Positions 9,344-19,335 of a DNA stretch of 64,000 nucleotides are shown here, piece by piece. The position numbers and the translations under genes were made by a program. Position 1 is the first letter of the stretch; each line of letters opens with the position of its first letter. A model generated the notes under the pieces. The model saw only the letters and a list, made by a program, of their open reading frames with translations. It made no database searches and was not told the DNA's origin. The stretch comes from G963555815 sp965249615 [NCBI: bacterium] (GTDB lineage: Bacteria; UBA8248; JACPRG01). The stretch is taken from positions 496,001 to 560,000 of the forward strand of contig CBDFMI010000006.1 of assembly GCA_965249615.1 (NCBI GenBank), read 5' to 3'.

Positions 9344-10555
9344 GTGACTCAGATCAAGCTCCCCGACGCCTTGGTGGTTAGCCAGACGTCCAAGATCGTC
9401 TTTCTCATCCTGGACGGGCTTGGGGACCTCCCCGATGGGCCTTCCGCGAAGACCCCTCTTGAGGCCGCCTGGACGCCGCACCTGGACGACCTTTGCGCCG
9501 CTGGTGTCTGCGGTCTCCTGGACCCTGTCTCACCCGGTATCACACCCGGGAGCGGACCGGGCCATCTCGCCCTCTTTGGCTACGATCCGCTGGCTCATCA
9601 GGTGGGCCGGGGGGTCCTCTCCGCCCTGGGTCTTGATTTTCGTCTGGGGCCGGGGGATCTGGCCGCTCGCATGAATTTTGCGACGCTGGATAAGGCCGGA
9701 AATATCACGGACCGACGTGCCGGACGGATCGACGACGACTTGAACCGGCGTCTGACCGACCTCCTCAACCAGGGAATCAAATTGGGAGAGGGGGTGCAGT
9801 GCTTTGTCCAGACGGAGAGGGAGCATCGGGCCCTGGTGGTCATTCGGGGGGATGGCCTCTCGGCCGAGGTGTCGGACACTGATCCCCAAAGGACCGGGGT
9901 GCCGCCCAGCCCCGCCCGGGCTAGCGGTTCCTCCGGGACCCGTTCGGCGGAGCTCGTCAACGCCTTTGTGGCCCAGGCAACTGAGCTCCTGCGGGAGCAA
10001 CCCCGGGCGAACGGAGTCCTTTTGCGGGGGTTCGACACGCTGAGGCAGCTTCCCTCTATGAAGGAGAGATATGACCTTCGCTGCCTTGCCATCGCGGGAT
10101 ATCCCATGTACCGGGGCCTCGCCCGCCTGGTGGGCATGGAGGCTCACCCCGGTTCGTCAGACCTTGAGGAACAGATAAAAATTCTGGCTCAGAATTTTAA
10201 GGCCTTTGATTTCTTCTATCTCCACGTCAAGGCCACCGACCTCTTTGGAGAGGACGGAAATTTTGAAGGAAAGAGGCAAGCCATTGAAGCAGTAGATCGG
10301 GTGGTTCCACAGATTGTCGATCTCCGCCCAGACGTCCTCGTCGTGACCGGGGACCACTCGACCCCGGCCTCCATGCGGGCTCATAGCTGGCACCCGGTCC
10401 CCGTCCTGCTCTGGGCAGCGAGATGCCGGCCCGATGAACTAAAGACCTTTGGAGAGCGGGCCTGTCTTCGGGGGGGGCTTGGCCGCCAACTCATGCGCCA
10501 TCTCATGGCCCTTGCCCTCGCCCACGGGGGCCGCTTGGCCAAGTATGGGGCCTGA
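9344..10555 (+). CDS. apgM: 2,3-bisphosphoglycerate-independent phosphoglycerate mutase, archaeal type
   Basis: ApgM interconverts 3- and 2-phosphoglycerate in the cytoplasm. KIVFLILDGLGDLPDG near the N-terminus is the metal-binding start of the alkaline-phosphatase fold. GSGPGHLALFGYDP carries the phosphorylated Ser region. RAGRIDDDLNRRL, KATDLFGEDGNFEGK and VVTGDHSTPASMRAHSWHPVPVLLW complete the metal sites. The length (403 residues) fits the ApgM family and is shorter than GpmI (about 510). GTG at 9344 is chosen because the GGAGGGG at 9328-9334 is a good ribosome site for it but overlaps the alternative TTG at 9326. It is followed after three bases by ligA. Confidence 0.9.
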   Translation: MTQIKLPDALVVSQTSKIVFLILDGLGDLPDGPSAKTPLEAAWTPHLDDLCAAGVCGLLDPVSPGITPGSGPGHLALFGYDPLAHQVGRGVLSALGLDFRLGPGDLAARMNFATLDKAGNITDRRAGRIDDDLNRRLTDLLNQGIKLGEGVQCFVQTEREHRALVVIRGDGLSAEVSDTDPQRTGVPPSPARASGSSGTRSAELVNAFVAQATELLREQPRANGVLLRGFDTLRQLPSMKERYDLRCLAIAGYPMYRGLARLVGMEAHPGSSDLEEQIKILAQNFKAFDFFYLHVKATDLFGEDGNFEGKRQAIEAVDRVVPQIVDLRPDVLVVTGDHSTPASMRAHSWHPVPVLLWAARCRPDELKTFGERACLRGGLGRQLMRHLMALALAHGGRLAKYGA

Positions 10556-12604
<2,049 letters not shown>

Positions 12605-12683
12605 CCGACTGACCCAGCACAAAAACTCTATTAAGATATAGAGAGCCTCGCCATCCTGCGGGTTTTAAAAGAAAGGGGAAAAT

Positions 12684-14546
12684 CTGAATACCATCGTCAG
12701 AAGCGGGACAGGGGGCCTTCTCGGCGGGACTGTCCTCGGGCTCGCAGAAGGTCTTTTTGTCTTTTTCTTGAGCGCAGATCCCGGGGCAGGCCGCGCGGTC
12801 CCCTATGGCGCCGCCCTCTATGGTTTGACGGGCCTTGTGCTCGGCCTCGGCGTTGGGCTTCTCCTCCTCCTCCTCAAAAAATCCTTTTCAAAACCCTCGC
12901 CGGAGGGTGCCTTCTGGGTCACCTTCTCGTCCCTCTTCTGGGCAATGGCCTTCTATGTCGCCCGCACGAGACTCCTTCGGGACTTTTTGGAAGAGGGGGC
13001 GAGAAGTTTTCCTGTCGGCTCCGGCCTTCTGACCTTGGGCGTGGCGGTGCTGGCGGGTGTCTTCGGTTACTTGACCGTGAAATTTTTAGCAAAAAGTTTT
13101 CGACAGCGCTCCCTTGTTCCTCCCCTTGGAGCAATAGGGCTTTTTATCGCTGTGGTCGGCCTCGGATATCTCCTGACCGGGCGGGCCGAGGCCCCTTCGG
13201 CCTTTGTCCCGTCCGAGGCGGCCCAAAGGCCCAACATCATTCTCATTCTGGTCGATACCCTTCGGGCCGATCACCTCTCCATCTACGGAAATCCTCGTGA
13301 GACGAGCCCCGAGATAGACCAATTGGCCCGCGAGGGGACACTCTTTCGTCACGCCTTTGCCCCCGCCTCCTGGACAAAGCCCTCTATTGCTACGATCCTG
13401 ACCGGGCTCTACCCCTCCACCCACCAGGCCATCCACAAGGTGGACAAACTCCCCGACGAAGTTCTCACGTTTCCCGAGGTTTTACGGGCGAACGGATACA
13501 CGACCGTCGGCTTCGCCAATAATGTGAATATCTCTCCCACCTTCAACTTCCAGCAGGGTTTCTCCAGTTACCGCTACCTGAAGCCGGACCTCCCCTGGCT
13601 GGCCCCCGAGGCGGGCGCCCACCTGGTCCTCTACCGGGTCTTTCTGACGGCGAGGGGGAGATTTTCAGGGGCACCCCGTCGCCCCCGGGAGTTTTATTGG
13701 CCAGCCGGAGACGTCAACACGGAGACGATGGGGTGGCTTCGGGAAAACCGGGCGCGCCCTTTTTTCCTCCTCGCCCACTACATGGACCCTCACGACCCAT
13801 ACTTCACCCACCCCTTTGATGGAACGTCCTACGCCCGTATTGAAGACCCCAGTCCGGACCCCGCCCTGGCGGAGACATATCGAGAGACCTACGAGGGCGA
13901 GATCCGATACATGGACGGGGAGGTGGGAAAGTTTTTAGCCTTCCTGAAGCAAGAGGGGCTCTATGAAAATTCACTCGTCCTTCTCACGGCCGACCACGGC
14001 GAGGAATTTTATGAACACCGCGGCTGGTGGCACGGGACGAGCCTTTTTGAGGAGCAGATCCGGGTTCCCCTCATCGTCAAGTTTCCGAAGGGAGAGGGAA
14101 GGGGGGTTGTCTCGGACGGACTCGCCGGGCTCATCGATATCGCCCCGACCGTCCTGGAGACGGCGGGGCTTTCGCCAGGGCCAAAAATTCAGGGGAGGAG
14201 CCTTCTCGCCGGCCTTCGCGAGAATATTCAGGCCGCCCCCTTCATGTTCGCCGAGCAGAACCTCGAGGGCCACAAGCTCTTTGCCCTTCGGACCGATCGC
14301 CTGAAGTGGATCGAGGCAAACCCGGAAAACCCCCGGGGCCTTCCCCCCGAGTCTCTTTACGACCTGAAAGAAGATCCTCGCGAGACAAGGGACCTGGCCT
14401 CGAACGGACACTCCTCCGCACAAAAGCTGGCCGAGCGCCTTCAGGAGGTGCACCAGGCGGCCCTTCGGGCGGCGCTTCCCTCCGAGGCGGTCACCCTGGA
14501 CCCCGCCACGCAGGAGAGACTCCGCTCCCTCGGGTATCTGGAATAA
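12684..14546 (+). CDS. Membrane-anchored sulfatase-fold (alkaline phosphatase superfamily) enzyme
   Basis: The C-terminal two thirds is a sulfatase-fold domain. PNIILILVDTLRADHLSIYG supplies the first metal aspartate. LLTADHGEEFYEHRGWWHGTSLFEEQIRVPL supplies the distal metal site, and a C-terminal SLYDLKEDPRETRDLA follows. The usual formylglycine motif C/S-x-P-S-R is replaced by SWTKPSIATILTG, with Thr at the nucleophile place and no following Arg. It may therefore be a phospho- or sulfo-transferase-like member rather than a classical sulfatase. Four hydrophobic segments precede the domain. The TTG at 12768 has no ribosome site. Translation stays open upstream to 12669 and adds a good first helix, with AAAGGGGA ahead of a CTG at 12684, so I place the start there. 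Confidence 0.78.
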   Translation: MNTIVRSGTGGLLGGTVLGLAEGLFVFFLSADPGAGRAVPYGAALYGLTGLVLGLGVGLLLLLLKKSFSKPSPEGAFWVTFSSLFWAMAFYVARTRLLRDFLEEGARSFPVGSGLLTLGVAVLAGVFGYLTVKFLAKSFRQRSLVPPLGAIGLFIAVVGLGYLLTGRAEAPSAFVPSEAAQRPNIILILVDTLRADHLSIYGNPRETSPEIDQLAREGTLFRHAFAPASWTKPSIATILTGLYPSTHQAIHKVDKLPDEVLTFPEVLRANGYTTVGFANNVNISPTFNFQQGFSSYRYLKPDLPWLAPEAGAHLVLYRVFLTARGRFSGAPRRPREFYWPAGDVNTETMGWLRENRARPFFLLAHYMDPHDPYFTHPFDGTSYARIEDPSPDPALAETYRETYEGEIRYMDGEVGKFLAFLKQEGLYENSLVLLTADHGEEFYEHRGWWHGTSLFEEQIRVPLIVKFPKGEGRGVVSDGLAGLIDIAPTVLETAGLSPGPKIQGRSLLAGLRENIQAAPFMFAEQNLEGHKLFALRTDRLKWIEANPENPRGLPPESLYDLKEDPRETRDLASNGHSSAQKLAERLQEVHQAALRAALPSEAVTLDPATQERLRSLGYLE

Positions 14547-14578
14547 GCAGCTTTCAGAAGGCGAAAAGAGGGCGGGTG

Positions 14579-14824
14579 TTAGGCGTCCAACTCTGCGATG
14601 GCTTGGCGGACCGTCTCCATCACCATTTCCTCATCTTCAAGGAGCTCCAGCATATCGTCCTCGCTGACGGTGATTCGCTTCTGCTGGGTCCCTTTGGATA
14701 GGGCGATAAGGAAGTTCCCAGCAGCGGGCCCTGTCGGGACGACACACTTGACTCCCTCGTCCAGTTGTTTCACGAGGTCTATAAATTTCAGACGCGCCTG
14801 TGCCAGATCCTCTGCCTCGCCCAT
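14579..14824 (-). CDS. Conserved-looking small hypothetical protein (81 residues)
   Basis: I do not recognise this family. The ATG has an excellent ribosome site (GGAGGAAGAG) immediately upstream, which supports a real gene. The product is acidic and probably helical, ending in SEDDMLELLEDEEMVMETVR. The middle part, VKCVVPTGPAAGNFLIALSKG, might be a short beta-loop. No signal peptide or membrane segment is visible. It lies downstream of the carbamoyltransferase-DUF5989 pair on the same strand, with a 69-base gap, and converges with the sulfatase-fold gene. It may be the last gene of that operon. Confidence 0.72.
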   Translation of the reverse strand: MGEAEDLAQARLKFIDLVKQLDEGVKCVVPTGPAAGNFLIALSKGTQQKRITVSEDDMLELLEDEEMVMETVRQAIAELDA

Positions 14825-14893
14825 CTCTTCCTCCGAATTCGCAATCTAGGGTAAAACGGCAATCGGCATTTCCAGCATGAAACTATACCTGCA

Positions 14894-15055
14894 CTAAAAC
14901 AGCGTGTAAATAAACGGGGTGAGGAAACTGCTCTCCGCCACGAAGAGAAGGAACGCCAGACCCACAAAAATGATCAGGATCGGGATAAGCCACCAGAGTT
15001 TATAATCCCATGCCATTGAAAGCAGAGAAAAGAAAAAAGAGTCCGTCCGGGCCAT
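14894..15055 (-). CDS. DUF5989-type small membrane protein (53 residues)
   Basis: This reading frame encodes 53 residues beginning MARTDSFFFSLLSMAWDYKL. A single strong membrane helix follows (WWLIPILIIFVGLAFLLFVA), then the ending ESSFLTPFIYTLF. The pattern LWWLIPI..., an Ala/Glu-Ser-Ser turn and a terminal PFIYTLF is what I know of DUF5989 proteins, which sit next to NodU/CmcH-type carbamoyltransferases. Its ATG overlaps the carbamoyltransferase TGA (TGATG), and GGAGG lies seven bases upstream, so translation is coupled. The role is unknown. A membrane anchor or chaperone for the carbamoyltransferase is an inference. Confidence 0.85.
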   Translation of the reverse strand: MARTDSFFFSLLSMAWDYKLWWLIPILIIFVGLAFLLFVAESSFLTPFIYTLF

Positions 15056-16803
15056 CAAAGGTCCTCCCTCTTTTTGATGATAAATCGATCGAGGACCAGG
15101 ACGTCAATATCGGTCTTCATAAAGCTATCGTAGGCCTCCACCGGGGTGCAGACAATGGGTTCTCCGCGCAGGTTAAAGGAGGTGTTGATGAGGACCGGGA
15201 CCCCGGCGACCTGCTGAAAGGCTTTTAGGAGCTTGTAAAACCTGGGATTTTCTTCTTCCGCCACCGTCTGAACCCGGGACGATCCGTCGACATGGGTAAC
15301 AGCGGGGATATCCTGGGGCCGCTTGACCGGATAGGTAAAGAGCATAAAGGGGCTCGCCCCATCCATCTCAAAGTAAGCGGGGCTTTCCTCCAGGACGATC
15401 GCGGGCGCAAAGGGACGGAACGGTTCTCTCCATTTTACCTTTCGGTTGAGGATGTCCTTCATGTCTTCCCTGCGAGGGTCGGCCAATATACTCCGATTAC
15501 CCAAGGCCCTGGGGCCCCATTCCATCCTTCCCTGAAACCAGCCCACCACCTTCCCCTCCGCCAACAGTCGCGCCGTTTCTTCAAGGAGTTTCGGCTCTTC
15601 GTATTCTTGGAAGGGACAACCCTCCTGGCTCAAGAAGGACTTGATTTCGAAGGTTTTAAATTCGGGGCCGAGATAAACGTGGCGAAGGGGTTCTTGGGGA
15701 CACTTGGAATCCAACCCGTGGGCGAGGAAGGCGGCCACGCCCATGGCGCCGCCCGCGTCTCCCGCCGCCGGCTGGACAAAGATCCGTTGAAAGGGGCCCT
15801 CCCTTAAGATTCGGCTGTTGGCCACGCAATTCAACGCGACCCCACCGGCCAGGACGAGGTCTGGAAAACCCGTCAGGGCGTAGGCCCGCTGCGTCAAATG
15901 GAGCAGGGCCTCTTCCAGCTTCTTCTGTGCGCTGGCTGCGATGTCCCCGTGGGCCGGAAGGATAGGGCCTTCGGGTTTTCGGCGCGAGAGGCCAAAAAGA
16001 GTCTCGAACTTTCGGTTGATCATCTCCAATTCGTATTCGAAGGAGAAGTACCGGCGGTTGAGCGAAAAGATACCTGAGCCGTCGACCTGGATGACCTCGT
16101 CCAGTTCCCGATCGTAGCGGGGTTGTCCATAAGAGGCGAGTCCCATCACCTTGTACTCCCCCTCGTTCACCTCGAAGCCCAAATACTGGGTGAAGGCGCT
16201 GTAGAGCAATCCAAGGGAATGAGGGAAATGGATCTCCCGGTCGACCCGGACCTCGTGGCCCTCTCCTGTTCCGAGGGTGGTGGTCGCCCATTCGCCGACC
16301 CCATCCACGGTCAGGATCGCCGCCCGCTCGAAAGGGGAGAAGTAGAAGGCGCTGGCCGCATGGGAGAGGTGATGATCGATGTAATAGATCTCGCCGTCGT
16401 ACCCCAGCTCTCTTCGCAGGAAACGGGGGATCCAGCGCTTCTGCTTCAGCCACAGGCCCATCGCCTTTCGATAAGAGGGGAAACCCCGTGGGAAATTATC
16501 GATATAGGTGCGTAGAAGGCGAAGGAAGCGAAGGAGAGGTTTTTCGTAAAAGCCGACGCAATGGATATCATCCACGCCGATCCCCGCCTCCGAAAGGCAG
16601 TACTCAATGGCCTGGAGCGGAAATTCCGGGTCATTCTTCCGGCGGGAGAAGCGTTCCTCCTGGGCCGCGGCCACCACCCTTCCGCCTTGCATGAGACAGG
16701 CCGCGGCGTCATGGAAAAAACAAGAAACCCCGAGGATGAAAGGCGGGGAGTGTCGAGGCCTTCTCGATGAGACCCGCGTAGATGGTTGCAGCGACTGCGC
16801 CAT
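15055..16803 (-). CDS. O-carbamoyltransferase (NodU/CmcH/TobZ family)
   Basis: Enzymes of this family transfer a carbamoyl group from carbamoyl phosphate, via carbamoyl-adenylate, to a hydroxyl of a sugar or small molecule. The N-terminal Kae1-like domain opens ILGVSCFFHDAAACLMQGG and contains the metal-binding DHHLSHAASAFYFSPF. LAGGVALNCVANSRI follows. The C-terminal domain has WFQGRMEWGPRALGNRSILADPR, KVKWREPFRPFAPA and INTSFNLRGEPIVCTPVEAYDSF. The ATG at 16803 overlaps the methyltransferase stop (TAATG) with AAGGA upstream. Longer in-frame starts to 17007 would run through the methyltransferase gene. The acceptor is unknown. Confidence 0.92.
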   Translation of the reverse strand: MAQSLQPSTRVSSRRPRHSPPFILGVSCFFHDAAACLMQGGRVVAAAQEERFSRRKNDPEFPLQAIEYCLSEAGIGVDDIHCVGFYEKPLLRFLRLLRTYIDNFPRGFPSYRKAMGLWLKQKRWIPRFLRRELGYDGEIYYIDHHLSHAASAFYFSPFERAAILTVDGVGEWATTTLGTGEGHEVRVDREIHFPHSLGLLYSAFTQYLGFEVNEGEYKVMGLASYGQPRYDRELDEVIQVDGSGIFSLNRRYFSFEYELEMINRKFETLFGLSRRKPEGPILPAHGDIAASAQKKLEEALLHLTQRAYALTGFPDLVLAGGVALNCVANSRILREGPFQRIFVQPAAGDAGGAMGVAAFLAHGLDSKCPQEPLRHVYLGPEFKTFEIKSFLSQEGCPFQEYEEPKLLEETARLLAEGKVVGWFQGRMEWGPRALGNRSILADPRREDMKDILNRKVKWREPFRPFAPAIVLEESPAYFEMDGASPFMLFTYPVKRPQDIPAVTHVDGSSRVQTVAEEENPRFYKLLKAFQQVAGVPVLINTSFNLRGEPIVCTPVEAYDSFMKTDIDVLVLDRFIIKKREDL

Positions 16804-17738
16804 TATTCCTTCTGCCCGATCATCACGAAGTAGCCCCCGGCATGATGCTGGCTGAAAATCCACGTCCACTGGACCAAGAGGTGAGCAAGGGGGTTTGAAC
16901 GAAGCCGACCGCCGGCTGACCTCCGAAGGAGGTGAGAGGGGACACGCGCGAAGGGCTCGATGGGGGGAAGGGACGACACGTAGCGCACCCCCTGGGATCG
17001 AAACCACCCCAAGACCTCGGAGACTGTGTGGCAGGACTCGTGGGGATGGAGGAACTGATCCGCAAACCAGCTCTCCTTTTTTTCCTCATCATGTTCCCGG
17101 TGGATGAGCTGGCGCTTAAAAAAATCTTCCGCCGCGCGGCTCTGATGGGTGGATTTTCTGAGTTGGACCCATTTTTGGCGGAGCCCGTGGATGACCCTGC
17201 CGTATCGGTTGTAAAGACCAAGGACCAGGTATCCCCCCGGCCGCAGGATCCGACAGAGATTTCGAAATCCGGCGAAAGGGTCCGCCGTGTGGTGCAAGAC
17301 GCCGTTGCAAAGGGTGTAATCAAAGGACTCGTCCGCAACGGCAAGAGAAAGCAAGTTCCCTTCTTGAAACTCCGTGTTTTCCACCTTCAGTTTTTCTTTT
17401 AAGGCCCGGGCCTTCTCCACCGACTGTCTTGAAAAGTCGATCCCGAGGACATCGCGGTTTTTCAGGCCCAACAGGAGGGCCAGCTGCCCCGTGCCGCATC
17501 CCAAATCCACGACCCTCACGCCCGAAGGGATACTCCGGTCGATCAGCCTGGCGTACCAGCTCGCCGCCAGATAAAGATCCCTCCTGAAGCTGTACTTCCG
17601 AAGGTCGAAGCCGGGGAAGGGATACTCCTCATAAAAGGCTTTTACCGTCTCCCCGACGCGCCCCCCAGGGGAGTTCCCCCCAGGGCCCTTCATATCAAGA
17701 TCCTCTGTCCGGTTCGGCGTCTCGCTGTTAGGTCTCAT
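16803..17738 (-). CDS. Class I SAM-dependent methyltransferase
   Basis: The 311-residue product contains the SAM-binding motif VRVVDLGCGTGQLALLLG at about residues 75-92. The acidic loop LGIDFSRQSVEKARALKEKL follows, then the YTLCNGVLHHTADPF post-motif typical of small-molecule methyltransferases of the UbiE/BioC fold. A YEEYPFPGFD segment before the core (about 35-44) is seen in a group of methyltransferases linked to secondary metabolism and glycan modification. GAAGGGA precedes the ATG. It overlaps the carbamoyltransferase by a TAATG junction, so both probably act on one product. The substrate is unknown. Confidence 0.85.
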   Translation of the reverse strand: MRPNSETPNRTEDLDMKGPGGNSPGGRVGETVKAFYEEYPFPGFDLRKYSFRRDLYLAASWYARLIDRSIPSGVRVVDLGCGTGQLALLLGLKNRDVLGIDFSRQSVEKARALKEKLKVENTEFQEGNLLSLAVADESFDYTLCNGVLHHTADPFAGFRNLCRILRPGGYLVLGLYNRYGRVIHGLRQKWVQLRKSTHQSRAAEDFFKRQLIHREHDEEKKESWFADQFLHPHESCHTVSEVLGWFRSQGVRYVSSLPPIEPFARVPSHLLRRSAGGRLRSNPLAHLLVQWTWIFSQHHAGGYFVMIGQKE

Positions 17739-17786
17739 GATCCCTTCAGATATAGGATTCGGTCAGAAAGCCTTTCCATCCCCCGA

Positions 17787-18017
17787 TCAATAAGGCTTTC
17801 TCAAAGATTCCGGGGTGCAGGGGGATCTCTCCTTCTCATGCCACCGGCCCCGACGCGCCATGGGCCCCCAGGGGGACCCGGAATGGTCTTTCCTGCGGAG
17901 GAGGAAAAGATAGTGGTAAGGGCCAATGACCAACAGATAGCTCAAGAGGAGTAGCAGGAAGGCAAGGCCCTCTTGGATCTTTCGGGCCACGGCCAATATG
18001 CGGCGAAACCAACCCAT
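17787..18017 (-). CDS. Small membrane protein upstream of the methyltransferase-carbamoyltransferase pair
   Basis: This is a 76-residue product with a basic amphipathic start (MGWFRRILAVARKIQEG). One strong membrane helix follows (LAFLLLLLSYLLVIGPYHYLF), then a basic, Pro/Gly-rich cytoplasmic-type tail. ATG at 18017 is chosen over the adjoining TTG at 18020. I do not recognise a named family. Small single-helix proteins of this build often accompany carbamoyltransferase/DUF5989 clusters, which is the main argument for a real gene. It is spaced 48 bases from the methyltransferase start on the same strand. Confidence 0.6.
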   Translation of the reverse strand: MGWFRRILAVARKIQEGLAFLLLLLSYLLVIGPYHYLFLLRRKDHSGSPWGPMARRGRWHEKERSPCTPESLRKPY

Positions 18018-18097
18018 CAATCCGACCTTGAGGGAACAGGGTGGCGGGACGGCTCACTATAAGATGAAGATCCAGCACTCTGCAGAGCCAGGGCTCA

Positions 18098-18880
18098 TCA
18101 GCCTTGCAAGAAAACGACGCTCATCATCCGACCGGTCCCGGGGCCGTCCCGGCGGTAGGAGAAAAACTCCTTGGGTCGGCAGGCAGTGCACAGATCGAGA
18201 CAGTGGATCTGCCGCGCCGGGACCCCCGATGACTCCAGCTGGCTTCGGTTCAGCCCCCAGAGGTCCAGCACAAATTTATTATCCCCACGGGGGGTGGCGA
18301 ACTCGCGCCAGCCCGGAACTCCCTTCTGATGGTCCTCCAGGACTTCTTTCCCCACTTCATAGCAACAGGGTCCGATGCCCGGGCCGAGGTACGCGTGAAG
18401 ACGGGAGGGGTCGGCCCCGTGCCGGTCCACCATCTTCTTCACGGCGGCGGCCGAGACCCCCTGCGCTGTCCCCACGCGGCTTGCATGGGCAATGCCGACG
18501 GCGGAGGGGACCGGGTCGTAGAGGATGACGGGAAGACAATCTGCGGTCAGGACGCCGAGGGCCCGGCCGAGGGCGCCTGAGACAAGGGCATCGCCCTCCT
18601 GGACCCCATCCTCCTCTTCGCTGGGAATGTCGAGGACGGTGGCGCTATGGACCTGGCGAAGCATCTTCGGCTGCGAAAAGCCCGTCGCCATCTCGAACCT
18701 GCGCCGATTCTCCAGGACATTCTCCTTGGGGTCATGCCTGGTGAGGCCCAGGTTCATAGAGGCGCACCGGCCCTCGCTCACACCGCCTTGGCGGGTGCTG
18801 AAGGCGCAGGAGAACCTTCCGTTACCATCCTCGACGGCGTAATAAAGAATTCCTTCCCTCTCGATGCGCTCAAAGGGCAT
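18098..18880 (-). CDS. YfiH/LACC1-like (laccase-domain, DUF152) protein
   Basis: Members of this family act on purine nucleosides (phosphorylase or deaminase activity) and were earlier called polyphenol oxidases. The zinc/active-site set is visible. There is a His in RQVHSATVLD, a Cys in GVLTADCLPVILYDP and a His in VGIAHASRVGTAQG. AYLGPGIGPCCYEVG and a C-terminal CLDLCTACRPKEFFSYRRDG complete the family signature. The otherwise conserved HAGWRGT is HASRVGTA here, so the Trp-Arg pair is lost although the catalytic His is kept. At 260 residues it has normal length. The ribosome site is weak. Confidence 0.88.
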   Translation of the reverse strand: MPFERIEREGILYYAVEDGNGRFSCAFSTRQGGVSEGRCASMNLGLTRHDPKENVLENRRRFEMATGFSQPKMLRQVHSATVLDIPSEEEDGVQEGDALVSGALGRALGVLTADCLPVILYDPVPSAVGIAHASRVGTAQGVSAAAVKKMVDRHGADPSRLHAYLGPGIGPCCYEVGKEVLEDHQKGVPGWREFATPRGDNKFVLDLWGLNRSQLESSGVPARQIHCLDLCTACRPKEFFSYRRDGPGTGRMMSVVFLQG

Positions 18881-19335
18881 TAGCCGCGGGGCTCCAGCTC
18901 AAATTTCCCAATTCTGCTCCAACCGTCGGACCGAGAGCGGAACAAGCTCAATAGGGGCTATTTTCAATTATATAGGGGACCTGTCTGGGGGCGCAATTGC
19001 TTCCCTCGGTAGCCCATTTGCACTGGAAAGGAAAAACCGGGCTGGGGCCACGGCTTGAGAGGGCAGAAATCTCAAACGGGAGGTTGTGCCCGGGATGATA
19101 ACCTAGTAGAATTCACCACGGAAACCAGCACAATCTGTTACAGTGAAAAAGGCTTAGGGGAAAAAGGACCCATGGACCGATTCAATCTACGTCGGTAAAT
19201 GGGTGCCCCCGGTCAAGGCTCTGCAGGAAGCGGCCCACGCCCGCGAGAGTGGGGTTCCCGCTCACGGGTCCAAGCGTGGGTGAGTGTTTCAGCGAAGAAT
19301 TTTTGGCCACTCGCCAATCTCGTTCAGGAAGAATG
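18881..19335. other. 455-base gap between divergent genes, no gene recognised
   Basis: This gap separates the minus-strand LACC1-like gene from the plus-strand radical-SAM gene, so it should hold two promoters. No convincing ORF, tRNA or riboswitch was found. Two short hairpins stand out near 19231-19270: CCCAC-(10)-GTGGG followed by CCCG-CTCA-CGGG. They raise the possibility of a structured 5' leader or small RNA ahead of 19336. Base composition is mixed, with an AT-rich patch around 18961-18980. Confidence 0.4.

Noticed and set aside
19213-19235. AGGAAGCGGCC resembling the SRP RNA core
   Set aside because: The GGAA tetraloop with its flanking GUCC/GGA pairing is missing, and no surrounding SRP-type helix can be drawn.
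18960-19335. Cobalamin riboswitch ahead of the B12/radical-SAM gene
   Set aside because: No B12-box-like segment or the associated conserved GGGAA and GCCACTG-type elements were found.
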